Shown piece by piece: positions 33,840-43,940 of a stretch of DNA of 64,000 bases; positions within the stretch are counted from its first letter, which is position 1; each line of letters begins with the position of its first letter. The translations under genes were made by a program, and so were the position numbers. The notes below the pieces were generated by a model. It ran no database searches, was not told the DNA's origin, and saw only the letters and a program-made list of their open reading frames with translations. Source of the DNA: Pseudoduganella rivuli (GTDB lineage: Bacteria; Pseudomonadota; Gammaproteobacteria; Burkholderiales; Burkholderiaceae_D); the NCBI RefSeq assembly GCF_009674485.1, contig NZ_WKJJ01000001.1, positions 296,265 to 360,264 on the forward strand. The letters run 5' to 3'.

Positions 33840-34574
33840 ATGAAACCCCTGTTATGCAGTTTGTTGTGCCTGTTCAGCCTGTGCCACGCACTGGCTGCCG
33901 AAGTCGTCACCGTGGGCGCGGAAGACGACTGGGCGCCCTATTCGTCCGTGGTCGATCGCCAGGCCAGGGGATTTGCCGTCGACGTGGTGCGCGAAGCGTA
34001 TGCGCTGGTGGGCATTACCGCAAAATTCGACGTGCTGCCATATGCGCGCTGCATGGCCGCCACCAAGGCGGGTACGCTGGTGGCGTGCTTCGATGCGGTT
34101 CCCAACGCGATGATCGCGAAAGATTACCTGTGGCCCGAACATCCTTTATTTACCACCCATATGAATGTCTACGCGCTGGCCGACTCCAGCGCCAGCGGCA
34201 TGGTCGCGGCCAAGCTGGAAGGCCGTACGGTCGGCGTGGAACGGGGTTACGAATATGGCGATGAATTCGACCTGAATACAAAAATCATCCGCAAGGTGGT
34301 CGACAAGAATGACCAGGGCTTCAAAATGCTGCTGGCGCGTCGCATCGAATTCATGGCGGCGGAAGAGCGCATCGCCAACGCCCTGTTCGCACGCTATCCC
34401 ACCGAATTCGGCGGCAAGTTCAAACTGGTGGGCACCGTGGCCACGCCGGGCCTGTATATCGCCTTCAGCAAAAGCGCGCCCGACAGCGCCCGCCTGCTCA
34501 GGAAATTCAATGAAGGCTATGCCATGCTGCGCAACAGTCCCCGCTACCGCGCGATCGAAGCGAAGTGGTTTTAA
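33840..34574 (+). CDS. periplasmic solute-binding protein, sensor partner of the adjacent kinase
   Basis: Secreted protein of 244 aa. Residues 1-20 are a signal peptide (ending HALAA), and the remainder is a type 3 periplasmic binding domain (VTVGAEDDWAPYSS; GFAVDVVREAYALVG; KAGTLVACFDAVPNA). It ends at the base before the histidine kinase start codon, so the two are co-translated. No transporter genes are present. The arrangement suggests ligand sensing for the kinase rather than uptake. The ligand is unknown. Confidence 0.82.
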   Translation: MKPLLCSLLCLFSLCHALAAEVVTVGAEDDWAPYSSVVDRQARGFAVDVVREAYALVGITAKFDVLPYARCMAATKAGTLVACFDAVPNAMIAKDYLWPEHPLFTTHMNVYALADSSASGMVAAKLEGRTVGVERGYEYGDEFDLNTKIIRKVVDKNDQGFKMLLARRIEFMAAEERIANALFARYPTEFGGKFKLVGTVATPGLYIAFSKSAPDSARLLRKFNEGYAMLRNSPRYRAIEAKWF

Positions 34575-36257
34575 ATGACCGAATCGATCGCCGCCCGCCT
34601 GCTGCGCATCATCTTCAGTTGCTATTTCGTCGTTACCGTGGTGGTGACGGCGCTGCAACTGGGCGCTGAATACACGCACACGCGCAACCGCGTCGAGAAG
34701 GAACTGCAAGCCATGCAGCAGACGTTCGGGCCCGGCATTGCCGACGCCATGTGGCGCTATAACGACGATATCCTGCGTGGCATCCTGTCCGGCATGTCGG
34801 AGATGCCGGCCGTGGTGGGGGTGAAGATCGCCGATGAACATGGCGCGCTGGTGCGGGCCGTTGGCACCGTCGTCGATGCGGACGGCACCCGCAAGCGGGC
34901 GGATTCGCAAGGCCGGCTGGCCACGGTCACGGAAGGCGACGGCTTTTTCCAGGAAATGTTCAGCCGCGATTTTCCCGTGGTGTTCATCGATGAAAAGGGC
35001 GAATCGAAAAACATCGGCACGTGGACCGTGTATTCGGACCAGCACGTCATCGTGCGGCAGGTGGAATACGGCTTCCTGCTTATTTTGGTGAACTCCGTCA
35101 TCAAGACACTGGCGCTGTGGTTCATTTTCCTGCTGGTGGTGCGGCGCTGGCTGGGACGGCCGCTGCGCCAGTTGACCGATTTCGTCGGCCATATCAATGT
35201 CGACAACCTGGGTGATCCCATCGTGCTGCAAGACAAGGGCCGCAATGAATTGCACCTGCTGGCCGCCAAGCTCAATGAAATGACGGCCAAGATCCGCGCC
35301 GGCATCGCGGAAAAAGCGGACTTGGTGGCGCGGCTGCAGGATGAGCAGGCCAAGATCCGCCAGCTCAACGAGTCGCTGGAACAGCGGGTGGCCGAGCGCA
35401 CCATGGAACTGGAACACGACCGCCAGCAACTGGCCACCACCAACGCCCAGCTGGCGCAGGCGCTGGACACCGTGCAACGGGCGCAGGAAGAACTGGCCCG
35501 CAATGAAAAGCTGACGGCGCTGGGGTCCATGGTGGCCGGGGTCGCGCATGAACTGAACACGCCGATCGGCAACAGCCTGATGGCGGCGTCCACGCTGAAC
35601 GACAATGTGCACCGGTTTGCCGCCAGTTTTTCGTCCGGCCTGAAACGCTCGGAAGTCGACCGCTTTATCCACGAAGCGTCCACTGTCAGCGAACTGCTGA
35701 CCCGCAACATCATCCGCGCCGCCGACCTGGTGACCAGCTTCAAGCAAATCGCCGTCGACCAGACCAGTTCCCAGCGCCGCGCGTTCGACGTGGCCACCGT
35801 GGTGCGTGAAAATATCGATGCGCTGATGCCGTCCCTGCGCAAGACGCCCTACACCGTGGTGCAGCAAGTGGACGCGGGACTGGCCATGGACAGTTATCCC
35901 GGCCCGCTGGGCCAGGTGCTGATCAACCTGATCAACAATGCCGTGATCCACGGCTTCCACCGCCGCGATCACGGCACGATCACGATCGAGGGCCGCCGCA
36001 GCCGCGAAGGCTGGATCGACATGGTGGTCACCGACGATGGCGCCGGCATTGCGCCGGACATCCTGAACCGCATTTACGACCCGTTCTTTACCACCAAACT
36101 GGGTGCGGGCAGCACCGGGCTGGGGCTGAACATCACGCACAATATCGTGACAGGCTTGCTGGGCGGGCAAATCCAGGTGGACAGCACGCCGGGTGAAGGC
36201 GCCCGCTTTACGATCTCGGTGCCGTGCGTTGCGCCCGTGGCGCGCGATCCGGCCTGA
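34575..36257 (+). CDS. membrane sensor histidine kinase without a linked response regulator
   Basis: Kinase of 560 aa with a membrane segment at about 8-28, an external sensor region, a second membrane segment at about 168-190, a HAMP-like stretch, a coiled coil (about 235-315), a dimerisation box GVAHELNTPIGN with the phospho-acceptor His, and an HATPase domain (LINLINNAVIHG, DDGAGI, STGLGLNI). It starts immediately after the binding-protein gene. No response regulator lies nearby, so its partner is elsewhere. Its last 50 bases overlap the convergent fdhD gene. Confidence 0.87.
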   Translation: MTESIAARLLRIIFSCYFVVTVVVTALQLGAEYTHTRNRVEKELQAMQQTFGPGIADAMWRYNDDILRGILSGMSEMPAVVGVKIADEHGALVRAVGTVVDADGTRKRADSQGRLATVTEGDGFFQEMFSRDFPVVFIDEKGESKNIGTWTVYSDQHVIVRQVEYGFLLILVNSVIKTLALWFIFLLVVRRWLGRPLRQLTDFVGHINVDNLGDPIVLQDKGRNELHLLAAKLNEMTAKIRAGIAEKADLVARLQDEQAKIRQLNESLEQRVAERTMELEHDRQQLATTNAQLAQALDTVQRAQEELARNEKLTALGSMVAGVAHELNTPIGNSLMAASTLNDNVHRFAASFSSGLKRSEVDRFIHEASTVSELLTRNIIRAADLVTSFKQIAVDQTSSQRRAFDVATVVRENIDALMPSLRKTPYTVVQQVDAGLAMDSYPGPLGQVLINLINNAVIHGFHRRDHGTITIEGRRSREGWIDMVVTDDGAGIAPDILNRIYDPFFTTKLGAGSTGLGLNITHNIVTGLLGGQIQVDSTPGEGARFTISVPCVAPVARDPA

Positions 36258-37062
36258 CGTCCGTATAGACGGTGAACCCGTCCTGGCGGCAAAAGCTGGC
36301 CAGTGTCAGGCCCGCCTTGCCGGCGATATCGATCGCCAGCGACGTCGGCGCGGATATCGTCGCCAGCATGGGGATGCCGACGCGGGCCGCCTTGCGCACC
36401 AGTTCATAACTCGCGCGGCTCGACAGGAACACAAAGCCGTTGCGCAAGTCCACGCCATCCAGCGCCAGGCTGCCCACCAGCTTGTCCATCGCATTATGGC
36501 GGCCCACGTCTTCAAACACGGCGTGCACGGCGCCATCCAGCCCGCACCACGCGGCGGCATGCACACCGCCCGTGGCGCGCATCAGCGCCTGGCGCCGGGG
36601 CAGTTCCTGCGCGGCGCGCGCAATGGCGGGCGCCAGCGATTCCGGCAGCGGCGCCGCGGGCATGGGTTCCGGATCGAGGTCCAGCAATGCCAGGCTTTCG
36701 ATGCCGCACACGCCGCAGCCCGTGCGTCCCGCCAGCGAGCGGCGGCGTTCCTTCAGTTGCATGAATGCCTGGCGGGAGATGGTCAGCTGTACCTCCGCCG
36801 CGGCGGGCAGCATGTGCACTTCCATATCGTAGATGTCCGCAGCGCTGGCGACGATGCCTTCCGTCAGCGCGAACCCCACCGCCAGCGGTTCCAGGTCGCG
36901 CGGCGTGGCCATCATGACGGCGTGCGAGATACCGTTGAAGACCAGCGCCACGGGGACTTCCTCGGCGACGTTATCCAGCGCACCGAGGGTCTCGCCGCCG
37001 CGGTGGCGGGTGATGGCGCAGGGGCGGTGGCCCGGGTGCTGAAAAGATTGGTCGGCGTGCAT
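36208..37062 (-). CDS. fdhD: formate dehydrogenase sulfurtransferase FdhD
   Basis: Protein of 284 aa that carries sulfur from IscS to the molybdenum cofactor of formate dehydrogenases. The sulfur-relay cysteines are in GCGVCG (Cys116, Cys119); GVHAAAW, FEDVGRHNAMDK and LSSRASYELV are the family blocks. The start at 37062 has GAGG 6 bases upstream. It converges on the kinase gene with a 50-base overlap. The probable client in this window is the FdhF/YdeP-type protein at 31409. Confidence 0.93.
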   Translation of the reverse strand: MHADQSFQHPGHRPCAITRHRGGETLGALDNVAEEVPVALVFNGISHAVMMATPRDLEPLAVGFALTEGIVASAADIYDMEVHMLPAAAEVQLTISRQAFMQLKERRRSLAGRTGCGVCGIESLALLDLDPEPMPAAPLPESLAPAIARAAQELPRRQALMRATGGVHAAAWCGLDGAVHAVFEDVGRHNAMDKLVGSLALDGVDLRNGFVFLSSRASYELVRKAARVGIPMLATISAPTSLAIDIAGKAGLTLASFCRQDGFTVYTDVRPDRAPRAQRTAPRS

Positions 37063-37205
37063 GGCGTACCTCGCTGTGTTGACACCTGCATGGTACGGAC
37101 AGGCAGCGCGGGCGGCGGGCACAGTTGGGCGGGGCGGCGGGAGGCACAGTTTGCATGGCCGCGCGACGATGATGCCGCGCGCGCCCTGTTTCAGCGGCCG
37201 GGGTG

Positions 37206-38849
37206 CTACTTGCCCTTCCCTCCCAGATGGAAGTATGCAATCGCCGCCTGCAATTCCTCGGCGCGTGAACTCATTTCCTCCGCGGTGGCCGCCAATTGTT
37301 CGGCGCCCGCCGCGTTGTGCTGCGTGGTCTGGCTCAACTGGCCGATGGCGGCATTGATCTGCTCCAGGCCCATGTTCTGCTCTTCCGACGCCGCCGTGAT
37401 TTCCTGCACCAGCTCCGACGTGCGCTTGATGTTCGGCACCATTTCATCGAGCAGCTTGCCGGCCCGCTCCGCCAGTTCCACGCTGTTGCCCGCCACTTCG
37501 CCGATTTCCGCCGCCGCCACCTGGCTGCGCTCGGCCAGCTTGCGCACTTCGGCCGCCACCACGGCAAAGCCTTTGCCATGCTCGCCGGCCCGCGCCGCTT
37601 CAATCGCGGCATTCAGCGCCAGCAAATTGGTTTGATAGGCGATGTCGTCGATGATCAGGATTTTCTTGGCGATTTGCCGCATGGCTTCCGTGGTGGAGCG
37701 CACGGCCTGGCCGCCCTCGCCCGCTTCGCTGGCGGCGCGCGAGGCAATGGCGTCCGTGACCTTGGCGTTTTCCGTGTTTTGCGACACGGATGCCGACATT
37801 TCCTCGACGGATGCGCTGGTCTCTTCCACGCTGGCGGCCTGCTGGTTGGTGGCCTGCGACAGCGATTGAGACGTCGAATTGATTTCTTCCGACGCCTGCG
37901 CCAGCGCCTGTGCACCGGACGCGACTTCCTGCACCACGGACGCCAGCTTGTCGGCCATCTGCTTCATCGCATGCAGCAGGCTGCCCTGGTCGCCATGGCG
38001 CAGCGCCAGTTCCACGCCCAGGTTGCCGTCGGCGATCTCGCGCACGACGCCGGCCGCATATTCCGGTTCGCCGCCCAGCTGGCGCATCAGGCTGCGGTAC
38101 AGCCAATACATCGCCAGTGCCGACGCCGCCACGGAAAACGCCAGCAATCCCAGGGTCGTGCGATACGCGGCGCTGGCCGCCGCTTCCGCTTCCTGCACGG
38201 CCTTGCCGGTGCGTTCATCCAGCATTTGCAGGAATTCGTTCACCGGCTTCATGATCTTGGCCTTGTTGCGATGATAGGTGGCGTCGTGCGTCAGCTTGCG
38301 CGCCATGTCCGCATCCGGCGCGCCTTTTTTCGTGTAGCCGCCCTGTCCGTCTTCGTACAAGCCCTTGACGGCATTCATGGCGATGGTTTCCGCCTTGACC
38401 AGGCCGTCGGACTGCGCCTGCGCTTCCTGCAGCTTGGCCAGTTCCTGCTGCGTAAAGCCCGCTTCCTTCATCAAGTCCAGCAGCGGCACGGACTTGCCGG
38501 AGCCTGGCGGCGCCGACTCGCCGGCGGCAATGAAATCCCAGTAAATCCGCTCATAGTTTTGCGGCCGGGGCTTTTTGCCCGAGCGGATATCGAGGATGTC
38601 GAAATACTGGCGTTCGTAAGCGGTATCGCCCGTCACGACAAAAGTGCGGGCCAGCCGTGTCAGGTCGTCCGAGCTTTGGCGCAACTCATCGGCCAGCAGG
38701 TAGGACTGGTAGCGCGATGCATGCGCCGCGCTGACTTTCGATTGCGCGCTGGTGATCTGCAACAGTCCCCAGTAAGTGAGTCCGGCCAGCGCCGCCACCA
38801 GCACGACAAACAGGCATATGGTTTGCTTCAGCGATAACGAACGATGCAT
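37206..38849 (-). CDS. methyl-accepting chemotaxis protein
   Basis: Chemoreceptor of 547 aa with a membrane segment at about 8-28, a periplasmic helical sensor domain of roughly 190 residues, a second membrane segment near 225-250, HAMP, and a long coiled-coil signalling domain. The tip of the hairpin is [20 protein letters not shown], nearly invariant in this family. The start at 38849 follows GGAGG. The C-terminus has no CheR-binding pentapeptide. The ligand is unknown. Confidence 0.92.
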   Translation of the reverse strand: MHRSLSLKQTICLFVVLVAALAGLTYWGLLQITSAQSKVSAAHASRYQSYLLADELRQSSDDLTRLARTFVVTGDTAYERQYFDILDIRSGKKPRPQNYERIYWDFIAAGESAPPGSGKSVPLLDLMKEAGFTQQELAKLQEAQAQSDGLVKAETIAMNAVKGLYEDGQGGYTKKGAPDADMARKLTHDATYHRNKAKIMKPVNEFLQMLDERTGKAVQEAEAAASAAYRTTLGLLAFSVAASALAMYWLYRSLMRQLGGEPEYAAGVVREIADGNLGVELALRHGDQGSLLHAMKQMADKLASVVQEVASGAQALAQASEEINSTSQSLSQATNQQAASVEETSASVEEMSASVSQNTENAKVTDAIASRAASEAGEGGQAVRSTTEAMRQIAKKILIIDDIAYQTNLLALNAAIEAARAGEHGKGFAVVAAEVRKLAERSQVAAAEIGEVAGNSVELAERAGKLLDEMVPNIKRTSELVQEITAASEEQNMGLEQINAAIGQLSQTTQHNAAGAEQLAATAEEMSSRAEELQAAIAYFHLGGKGK

Positions 38850-39055
38850 CGACGCCTCCAGGTCTGGTGGGTGGGGCCAGTAACGCACTGGCCATTTCCG
38901 ATGGAAACACTATCGGAAAGCTAGCCAGTCTCACAAGCTGATCTTCGGTAGCTGTAGTCATTTCACGACATCCCTATGCCGGGCAAGCGCGCATCGGCCT
39001 GTCGATAATTATGCTAGAGTGACAATCTTTGTTAGCGCTATATCTTAGAAAAGTA

Positions 39056-39373
39056 ATGCGAGAACATGCCAGCGATGCAGACCGGTTTGGCGTGCCGGCG
39101 GAAAACATCCAAGCTGCCGAACGCCGCAACACGGATTACAAGCCCCAGCGTACACCGATTAACCTCCGCGTACCCACACGGAAAGAAGTACGCCAGCTTC
39201 CCCGCGATGAACTCGCGCCGCTGCTGATCGGCTGGATGGAGCACAGCCCGATTGAAATCGTGCCCAGCCGGGGACAAATCCAGCTGGTCATCGAAGTGCT
39301 GCAGCAAAGGCCGGATGTGGCCGACGTGGCCCCGCTGATCAACATGTGCAGGAATTACAGTTCCGATTCCTAG
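39056..39373 (+). CDS. small hypothetical protein
   Basis: Open frame of 105 aa starting at ATG 39056; a TTG at 39029 would extend it. It has no signal peptide or membrane segment and is rich in Arg, Pro and charged residues (PTRKEVRQLPRDELAPLL; IEIVPSRGQIQLVIEVLQQ). The family is not recognised. It ends 2 bases before the CHAD gene, which suggests an operon and supports that it is a real gene. Confidence 0.5.
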   Translation: MREHASDADRFGVPAENIQAAERRNTDYKPQRTPINLRVPTRKEVRQLPRDELAPLLIGWMEHSPIEIVPSRGQIQLVIEVLQQRPDVADVAPLINMCRNYSSDS

Positions 39374-39375
39374 CG

Positions 39376-40305
39376 ATGGAAACCGAACGCACACTGCCCG
39401 TCCCGGCGCCGACAGCAGTCAAAGCCCATCCTGTTGCCCTGCACGCCAGGGCCACGCTGGAAGACGCCTTCCAGTGCATCCTGCAAAATTGCCAAGCCCA
39501 CATGGAAGCCAACGTTGCCGGTGTTTTCGCCCAGGATGCCGAATGCCTGCACCAGATGCGGGTGGGCCTGCGGCGGCTGCGCGCCGCACTGGGCCTGTTC
39601 AAGAACCAGGTGCAGCTTCCCGCCGGCGTGCAGAAAGACCTGGACTGGCTGGCGGCCCTGCTGGGCAAGGCGCGGGACTGGGATGTGTTCATCGGGTCCA
39701 CGCTGGGACGAGTGGGCGGCGCCGGCTGGAACGAAGGCAGGACGGCCTTGCGCGATAGCGCCAGTCCCCATGCCGCCGCCGCGCACAAGGCGGTGCAGCG
39801 TGCGCTGCATGCGCAACGCTACGCGCGGCTGATGGCCAGCCTGTCGCGCTGGATCGCTGACCGGCAATGGCGCCAGCCGCACGACGGCGTACAGCCAGGC
39901 AAGCTCGACCGCAACGTGCGCCAGGGCATGCGCCCCTTGCTGGAGAAGGCGCAACGGCGTTTGCATAAAAAGCTGCGCCAGGCCGATCAAACGGATGCGG
40001 CAAGCTTGCACCAGGTCCGCATCGCCGCCAAGAAGTCCCGCTATGCGATGGAATTCTTCCAGCCGCTGCTGCCCGCCAAACGGGTGAAAAAACAGGTGCG
40101 GCGGCTGACCGCCCTGCAGGATGTGCTGGGCAGCCTGAACGACCTGGCGATTGCCGGCGAATTGCTGGCGCAACTGGACCTCGATGCGGCGGCGCCGCAA
40201 CAGCAGTCGGCGTTTGCCCAGGGGTACCTGGCGTCGGTGGCGGACGCGAAAATGCAGGCGCTGCGCAAGCCCTTGCGGCGGGCCCGGTCGGTCCCGCTCA
40301 TTTGA
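39376..40305 (+). CDS. CHAD-domain protein
   Basis: Soluble protein of 309 aa made of two helical repeats rich in conserved His and basic residues (CLHQMRVGLRRLRAALGLF; SLHQVRIAAKKSRYAMEFF), the signature of the CHAD domain, which binds polyphosphate. There is no CYTH triphosphatase domain attached. The start at 39376 directly follows the upstream stop; a GTG at 39346 overlaps that gene. A role in polyphosphate handling is inferred from the family. Confidence 0.85.
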   Translation: METERTLPVPAPTAVKAHPVALHARATLEDAFQCILQNCQAHMEANVAGVFAQDAECLHQMRVGLRRLRAALGLFKNQVQLPAGVQKDLDWLAALLGKARDWDVFIGSTLGRVGGAGWNEGRTALRDSASPHAAAAHKAVQRALHAQRYARLMASLSRWIADRQWRQPHDGVQPGKLDRNVRQGMRPLLEKAQRRLHKKLRQADQTDAASLHQVRIAAKKSRYAMEFFQPLLPAKRVKKQVRRLTALQDVLGSLNDLAIAGELLAQLDLDAAAPQQQSAFAQGYLASVADAKMQALRKPLRRARSVPLI

Positions 40306-40316
40306 ACAGGCCGAAA

Positions 40317-40343
40317 AAAAGGGCTTCACGAGGAAGCCCTTTT
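40317..40343. terminator. bidirectional rho-independent terminator
   Basis: AAAAGGGCTTC pairs with GAAGCCCTTTT across a 5-base loop, giving a strong stem flanked by A and T runs on both strands. It lies between the convergent CHAD gene and acnB and should end both. Confidence 0.9.
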
Positions 40344-40360
40344 CATTACAACGGTAAAAC

Positions 40361-42946
40361 TCAGACTTGCACGGAGTCCGCCACGCTACGGAATTCTTCG
40401 ATCTGGTCGAAGTTCATGTAGCGGTAGATGTCGGCGGCGTTCTTGTCGATCACGCCGATGTTCGACATGTACTCTTCCTTGGTCGGAATGCGGCCCAGCG
40501 CCGAGCACACGGCGGCCAGTTCGGCCGACCCCAGGTACACGTTGGTTTCCAGGCCCAGGCGGTTCGGGAAGTTACGGGTCGACGTCGACATCACGGTGGC
40601 GCCCTTGCGGATTTGCGCCTGGTTACCCATGCACAGCGAGCAGCCCGGCATTTCCATGCGCGCGCCGGTGCGGCCCAGGGTGCCATAGTGACCTTCGGAC
40701 GTCAGCACTTGCTGGTCCATCTTGGTTGGCGGCGCAACCCACAGGCGGACCGGAATGTCGGACTTGCCTTCCAGGACCTTGGCGGCGGCACGGAAGTGGC
40801 CGATGTTGGTCATGCAGGAACCGACGAACACGTCGTCGATCTGGGCGCCAGCCACTTCGGCCAGCGTTTTCACGTCGTCCGGGTCGTTCGGGCATGCCAC
40901 GATAGGCTCGTGGATGTCGGCCAGGTCGATCTCGATCACGGCAGCGTATTCCGCATCGGCGTCCGGCGCCAGCAGTTGCGGGTTGGCCAGCCAGGCTTCC
41001 ATCGACTTGATGCGGCGTTCCAGCGTGCGCTTGTCCTGGTAATGGTTGGCGATCATCCACTTCATCAGCGTGATGTTCGACGTCATGTATTCGATGATCG
41101 GCGCCTTGTCCAGGTGCACGGTGCAACCGGCGGCGGAGCGCTCGGCCGATGCGTCGGACAGTTCGAATGCCTGCTCGACTTTCAGGTCCGGCAAGCCTTC
41201 GATTTCCAGGATGCGGCCGGAGAAGATGTTCTTCTTGCCTTTCTTGTCCACGGTCAGCAGGCCCTGGCGGATCGCGTACAGCGGAATCGCGTTGACCAGG
41301 TCACGCAGGGTCACGCCAGGCTGCATCTTGCCTTTGAAGCGCACCAGCACGGATTCAGGCATGTCCAGCGGCATCACGCCGGTGGCGGCGGCGAAGGCCA
41401 CCAGGCCGGAACCCGCCGGGAACGAAATACCGATCGGGAAGCGGGTGTGCGAGTCGCCGCCGGTGCCGACGGTGTCCGGCATCAGCAGGCGGTTCAGCCA
41501 CGAGTGGATCACGCCGTCGCCCGGACGCAGGGCCACGCCGCCACGGTTTTCAATGAAGGCTGGCAGTTCGCGGTGGGTTTTCACGTCCACGATTTTCGGG
41601 TACGCGGCGGTGTGGCAGAACGATTGCATCACCAGGTCGGCCGAGAAGCCCAGGCAAGCCAGGTCTTTCAGCTCGTCGCGGGTCATCGGGCCGGTGGTGT
41701 CCTGGGAACCGACGGTGGTCATCTTTGGTTCGCAGTACGTGCCTGGGCGGATGCCCTGGCCTTCCGGCAGGCCGCAGGCGCGGCCAACCATTTTCTGCGC
41801 CAGCGAGAAGCCGCGGCCGGTGTCGGCCGGGTTTTGCGGCAGGCGGAACAGCGTCGATGGGGCCAGGCCCAGCGATTCACGCGCCTTGGCGGTCAGGCCG
41901 CGGCCGATGATCAGTGGAATACGGCCGCCGGCGCGCACTTCGTCGAACAGCACGTCGGATTTGACTTTGAACTCGGCGATCACGACGCCGTTTTTCAGCG
42001 CTTTGCCTTCGAACGGGCGCAGCTCGATCACGTCGCCCATGTCCATTTGCGACACGTCCAGCTCGATCGGCAGTGCACCGGCATCTTCCATCGTGTTGTA
42101 GAAGATCGGAGCGATCTTGTTGCCCAGGCAGACGCCGCCGAAACGCTTGTTCGGAATGAATGGAATGTCTTCGCCGGTGAACCACAGCACCGAGTTGGTG
42201 GCGGATTTACGGGAAGAGCCGGTGCCGACCACGTCGCCGACGTAGGCCACCAGGTTGCCCTTGGCTTTCAGCGCTTCGATCTGCTTGATCGGGCCGATTT
42301 TGCCGGGTTCGTCAGGGTTGATGCCTGGACGGGCGTTTTTCAGCATCGCCAGCGCGTGCATCGGGATGTCCGGACGGGTGGTCGCGTCAGGCGCCGGCGA
42401 CAGGTCGTCGGTGTTGGTTTCGCCGGAGACCTTGAACACGGTCAGGGTCAGGCTTTGCGGCACTTCCGGACGGGACGTGAACCACTCGGCGTCGGCCCAC
42501 GATTGCAGCACGGCCTTGGCGCGTGCATTGCCCTTGTCGGCCAGTTCTTTCACATCGTGGAAGTAATCGAACATCAACAGGGTCTTTTTCAGGCCTTCTG
42601 CGGCCACGTCGCCCACGACGTCATCACCCAGCAAGTCGATCATCGGCTTGATGTTGAAGCCACCCAGCATGGTGCCCAGCAGGCGGGTCGCCAGTTCGCG
42701 CGATACCAGCGGGGACGTTTCCGTACCGTTGGCAACGGCGGTCAGGAACGCGCTCTTGACTTTGGCGGCGTCATCGACACCGGCCGGAACGCGGTTGGTG
42801 ATCAGGTCAACCAGGAAGGCTTCTTCGCCGGCTGGTGGATTTTTCAGCAATTCGACCAGATCCGTGGTCTGGGCTGCGGACAGCGGCAGCGCAGGAATGC
42901 CGAGGGACGCGCGTTCGGCGACGTGGGTGCGGTAGGCAGCTAACAT
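40361..42946 (-). CDS. acnB: aconitate hydratase B
   Basis: Bifunctional aconitase/2-methylisocitrate dehydratase of 861 aa, the usual AcnB length, acting in the TCA and methylcitrate cycles. The N-terminus ([22 protein letters not shown]) sets the start at 42946. The [4Fe-4S] ligands lie in [11 protein letters not shown] and [10 protein letters not shown]. An upstream ATG at 42970 is unlikely. The promoter region carries two palindromes (43038-43071). The gene stands alone between a terminator and a divergent-side gap. Confidence 0.97.
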   Translation of the reverse strand: MLAAYRTHVAERASLGIPALPLSAAQTTDLVELLKNPPAGEEAFLVDLITNRVPAGVDDAAKVKSAFLTAVANGTETSPLVSRELATRLLGTMLGGFNIKPMIDLLGDDVVGDVAAEGLKKTLLMFDYFHDVKELADKGNARAKAVLQSWADAEWFTSRPEVPQSLTLTVFKVSGETNTDDLSPAPDATTRPDIPMHALAMLKNARPGINPDEPGKIGPIKQIEALKAKGNLVAYVGDVVGTGSSRKSATNSVLWFTGEDIPFIPNKRFGGVCLGNKIAPIFYNTMEDAGALPIELDVSQMDMGDVIELRPFEGKALKNGVVIAEFKVKSDVLFDEVRAGGRIPLIIGRGLTAKARESLGLAPSTLFRLPQNPADTGRGFSLAQKMVGRACGLPEGQGIRPGTYCEPKMTTVGSQDTTGPMTRDELKDLACLGFSADLVMQSFCHTAAYPKIVDVKTHRELPAFIENRGGVALRPGDGVIHSWLNRLLMPDTVGTGGDSHTRFPIGISFPAGSGLVAFAAATGVMPLDMPESVLVRFKGKMQPGVTLRDLVNAIPLYAIRQGLLTVDKKGKKNIFSGRILEIEGLPDLKVEQAFELSDASAERSAAGCTVHLDKAPIIEYMTSNITLMKWMIANHYQDKRTLERRIKSMEAWLANPQLLAPDADAEYAAVIEIDLADIHEPIVACPNDPDDVKTLAEVAGAQIDDVFVGSCMTNIGHFRAAAKVLEGKSDIPVRLWVAPPTKMDQQVLTSEGHYGTLGRTGARMEMPGCSLCMGNQAQIRKGATVMSTSTRNFPNRLGLETNVYLGSAELAAVCSALGRIPTKEEYMSNIGVIDKNAADIYRYMNFDQIEEFRSVADSVQV

Positions 42947-43037
42947 GGGAAGCTCTTTCTGTAATGTCAAAAAGTTGTTGAACCAATAACCGATCTATCT
43001 GTTATCTACTGTTCTTCGCGGTATTGTACATCAACAA

Positions 43038-43071
43038 GTCTTCTATAAGACATAAGATAAGAAACTTATCT
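43038..43071. promoter_or_regulatory. two palindromes upstream of acnB
   Basis: GTCTTCTATAAGAC (43038-43051, 5-base arms) and AGATAAGAAACTTATCT (43055-43071, 7-base arms) lie about 92-125 bases before the acnB start. They share CTTAT/ATAAG half sites. They look like operators for a dimeric regulator, perhaps GntR-type, of central carbon genes. The regulator is not in the window. Confidence 0.4.
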
Positions 43072-43088
43072 GTCGCATTCCGTTCACG

Positions 43089-43835
43089 TCACGAAAAATA
43101 GCGCAACAGCAGGAACACACCGGACACCAGCACCACCACGTTCACCACCCTGATGAATTGCTCGCGGGTGAGCTTCAGTGTGATGCGCCGGCCGACAAAG
43201 ACGCCGCACAGCATGGCCGTCGCCAGCATGGCGGCCAGCAACAGCAAGCCGGTATTGGCATACACGCCGGCCGCGACAAAGAACACCAATCGGGTCAAGG
43301 TACTCATCCCGATCAGCGTGCTTTGCGTGATGCGGACGCGGTTTTTATCATCGATGCGGCCGGTCAGGTAAATCGAATACAAGAAACCGCCGCTGCCGAA
43401 CAAGGCGCTGAACATGCCGCCGACCAGGCCGAATGGTATCGCGGCGCCCGCGCTGAAGCGGGTATCCGGCTTGAGGCCACTGAGCGAATACAGCGCATAG
43501 GCAATGACGAAGATGCCCAGCATCAGCATCAGGATATCGGGCCGCGTGTACAGCAGCACCGCCGCGCCAACCGCGCTGCCGGCCATCATCAGCGGCACCA
43601 GCCGCTTCAGTTCAGCCACTTCCGCATGGCGGCCATCGCGCGCCAGGTTGGTGGCGGCCGCGAAAAAGTCCAGCAGCGCCAGCAGCGGCACGATGTGCGC
43701 CACCGGGACGAATTGCGCCAGGATGGGACTGGCCACCAGCGCCGTGCCGAAACCGGCAATGGAGAAAATCACGTAAGCGCTTGCCACCGCGCACCAGACA
43801 ATGGCAAATTCGGAATAAGACAGGTCAGCCGGCAT
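43089..43835 (-). CDS. TSUP (TauE/SafE) family transporter
   Basis: Polytopic inner-membrane protein of 248 aa with about eight hydrophobic segments, matching the TauE/SafE sulfite-organosulfonate exporter family. The repeated GxG-containing motif GLVGGMFSALFGSGGF is typical. Family members export sulfite, sulfoacetate or other oxyanions, so the substrate is open. It stands alone downstream of the nitroreductase-ended operon on the same strand, separated by a hairpin at 43896-43918. Confidence 0.82.
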   Translation of the reverse strand: MPADLSYSEFAIVWCAVASAYVIFSIAGFGTALVASPILAQFVPVAHIVPLLALLDFFAAATNLARDGRHAEVAELKRLVPLMMAGSAVGAAVLLYTRPDILMLMLGIFVIAYALYSLSGLKPDTRFSAGAAIPFGLVGGMFSALFGSGGFLYSIYLTGRIDDKNRVRITQSTLIGMSTLTRLVFFVAAGVYANTGLLLLAAMLATAMLCGVFVGRRITLKLTREQFIRVVNVVVLVSGVFLLLRYFS

Positions 43836-43895
43836 GGTCTTTGCGGAAATGGATTATAGGGGGTCACAAGTGGCCCACTATAATGCATTAAAGAC

Positions 43896-43918
43896 AAGTC
43901 GGCGCCCTACGGCGACTT
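43896..43918 (-). terminator. hairpin after the nitroreductase operon
   Basis: AAGTCG and CGACTT pair around a GC-rich loop 22 bases after the stop of the minus-strand operon and before the TSUP gene. There is no long T-tract, so confidence is low. Confidence 0.35.
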
Positions 43919-43940
43919 CACGTGGCCGGGTACGGCAGTC

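Noticed and set aside
40367..42943. An 858-codon plus-strand frame opposite acnB
   Set aside because: acnB is unambiguous; the frame is His/Arg/Gln-rich with no motifs.
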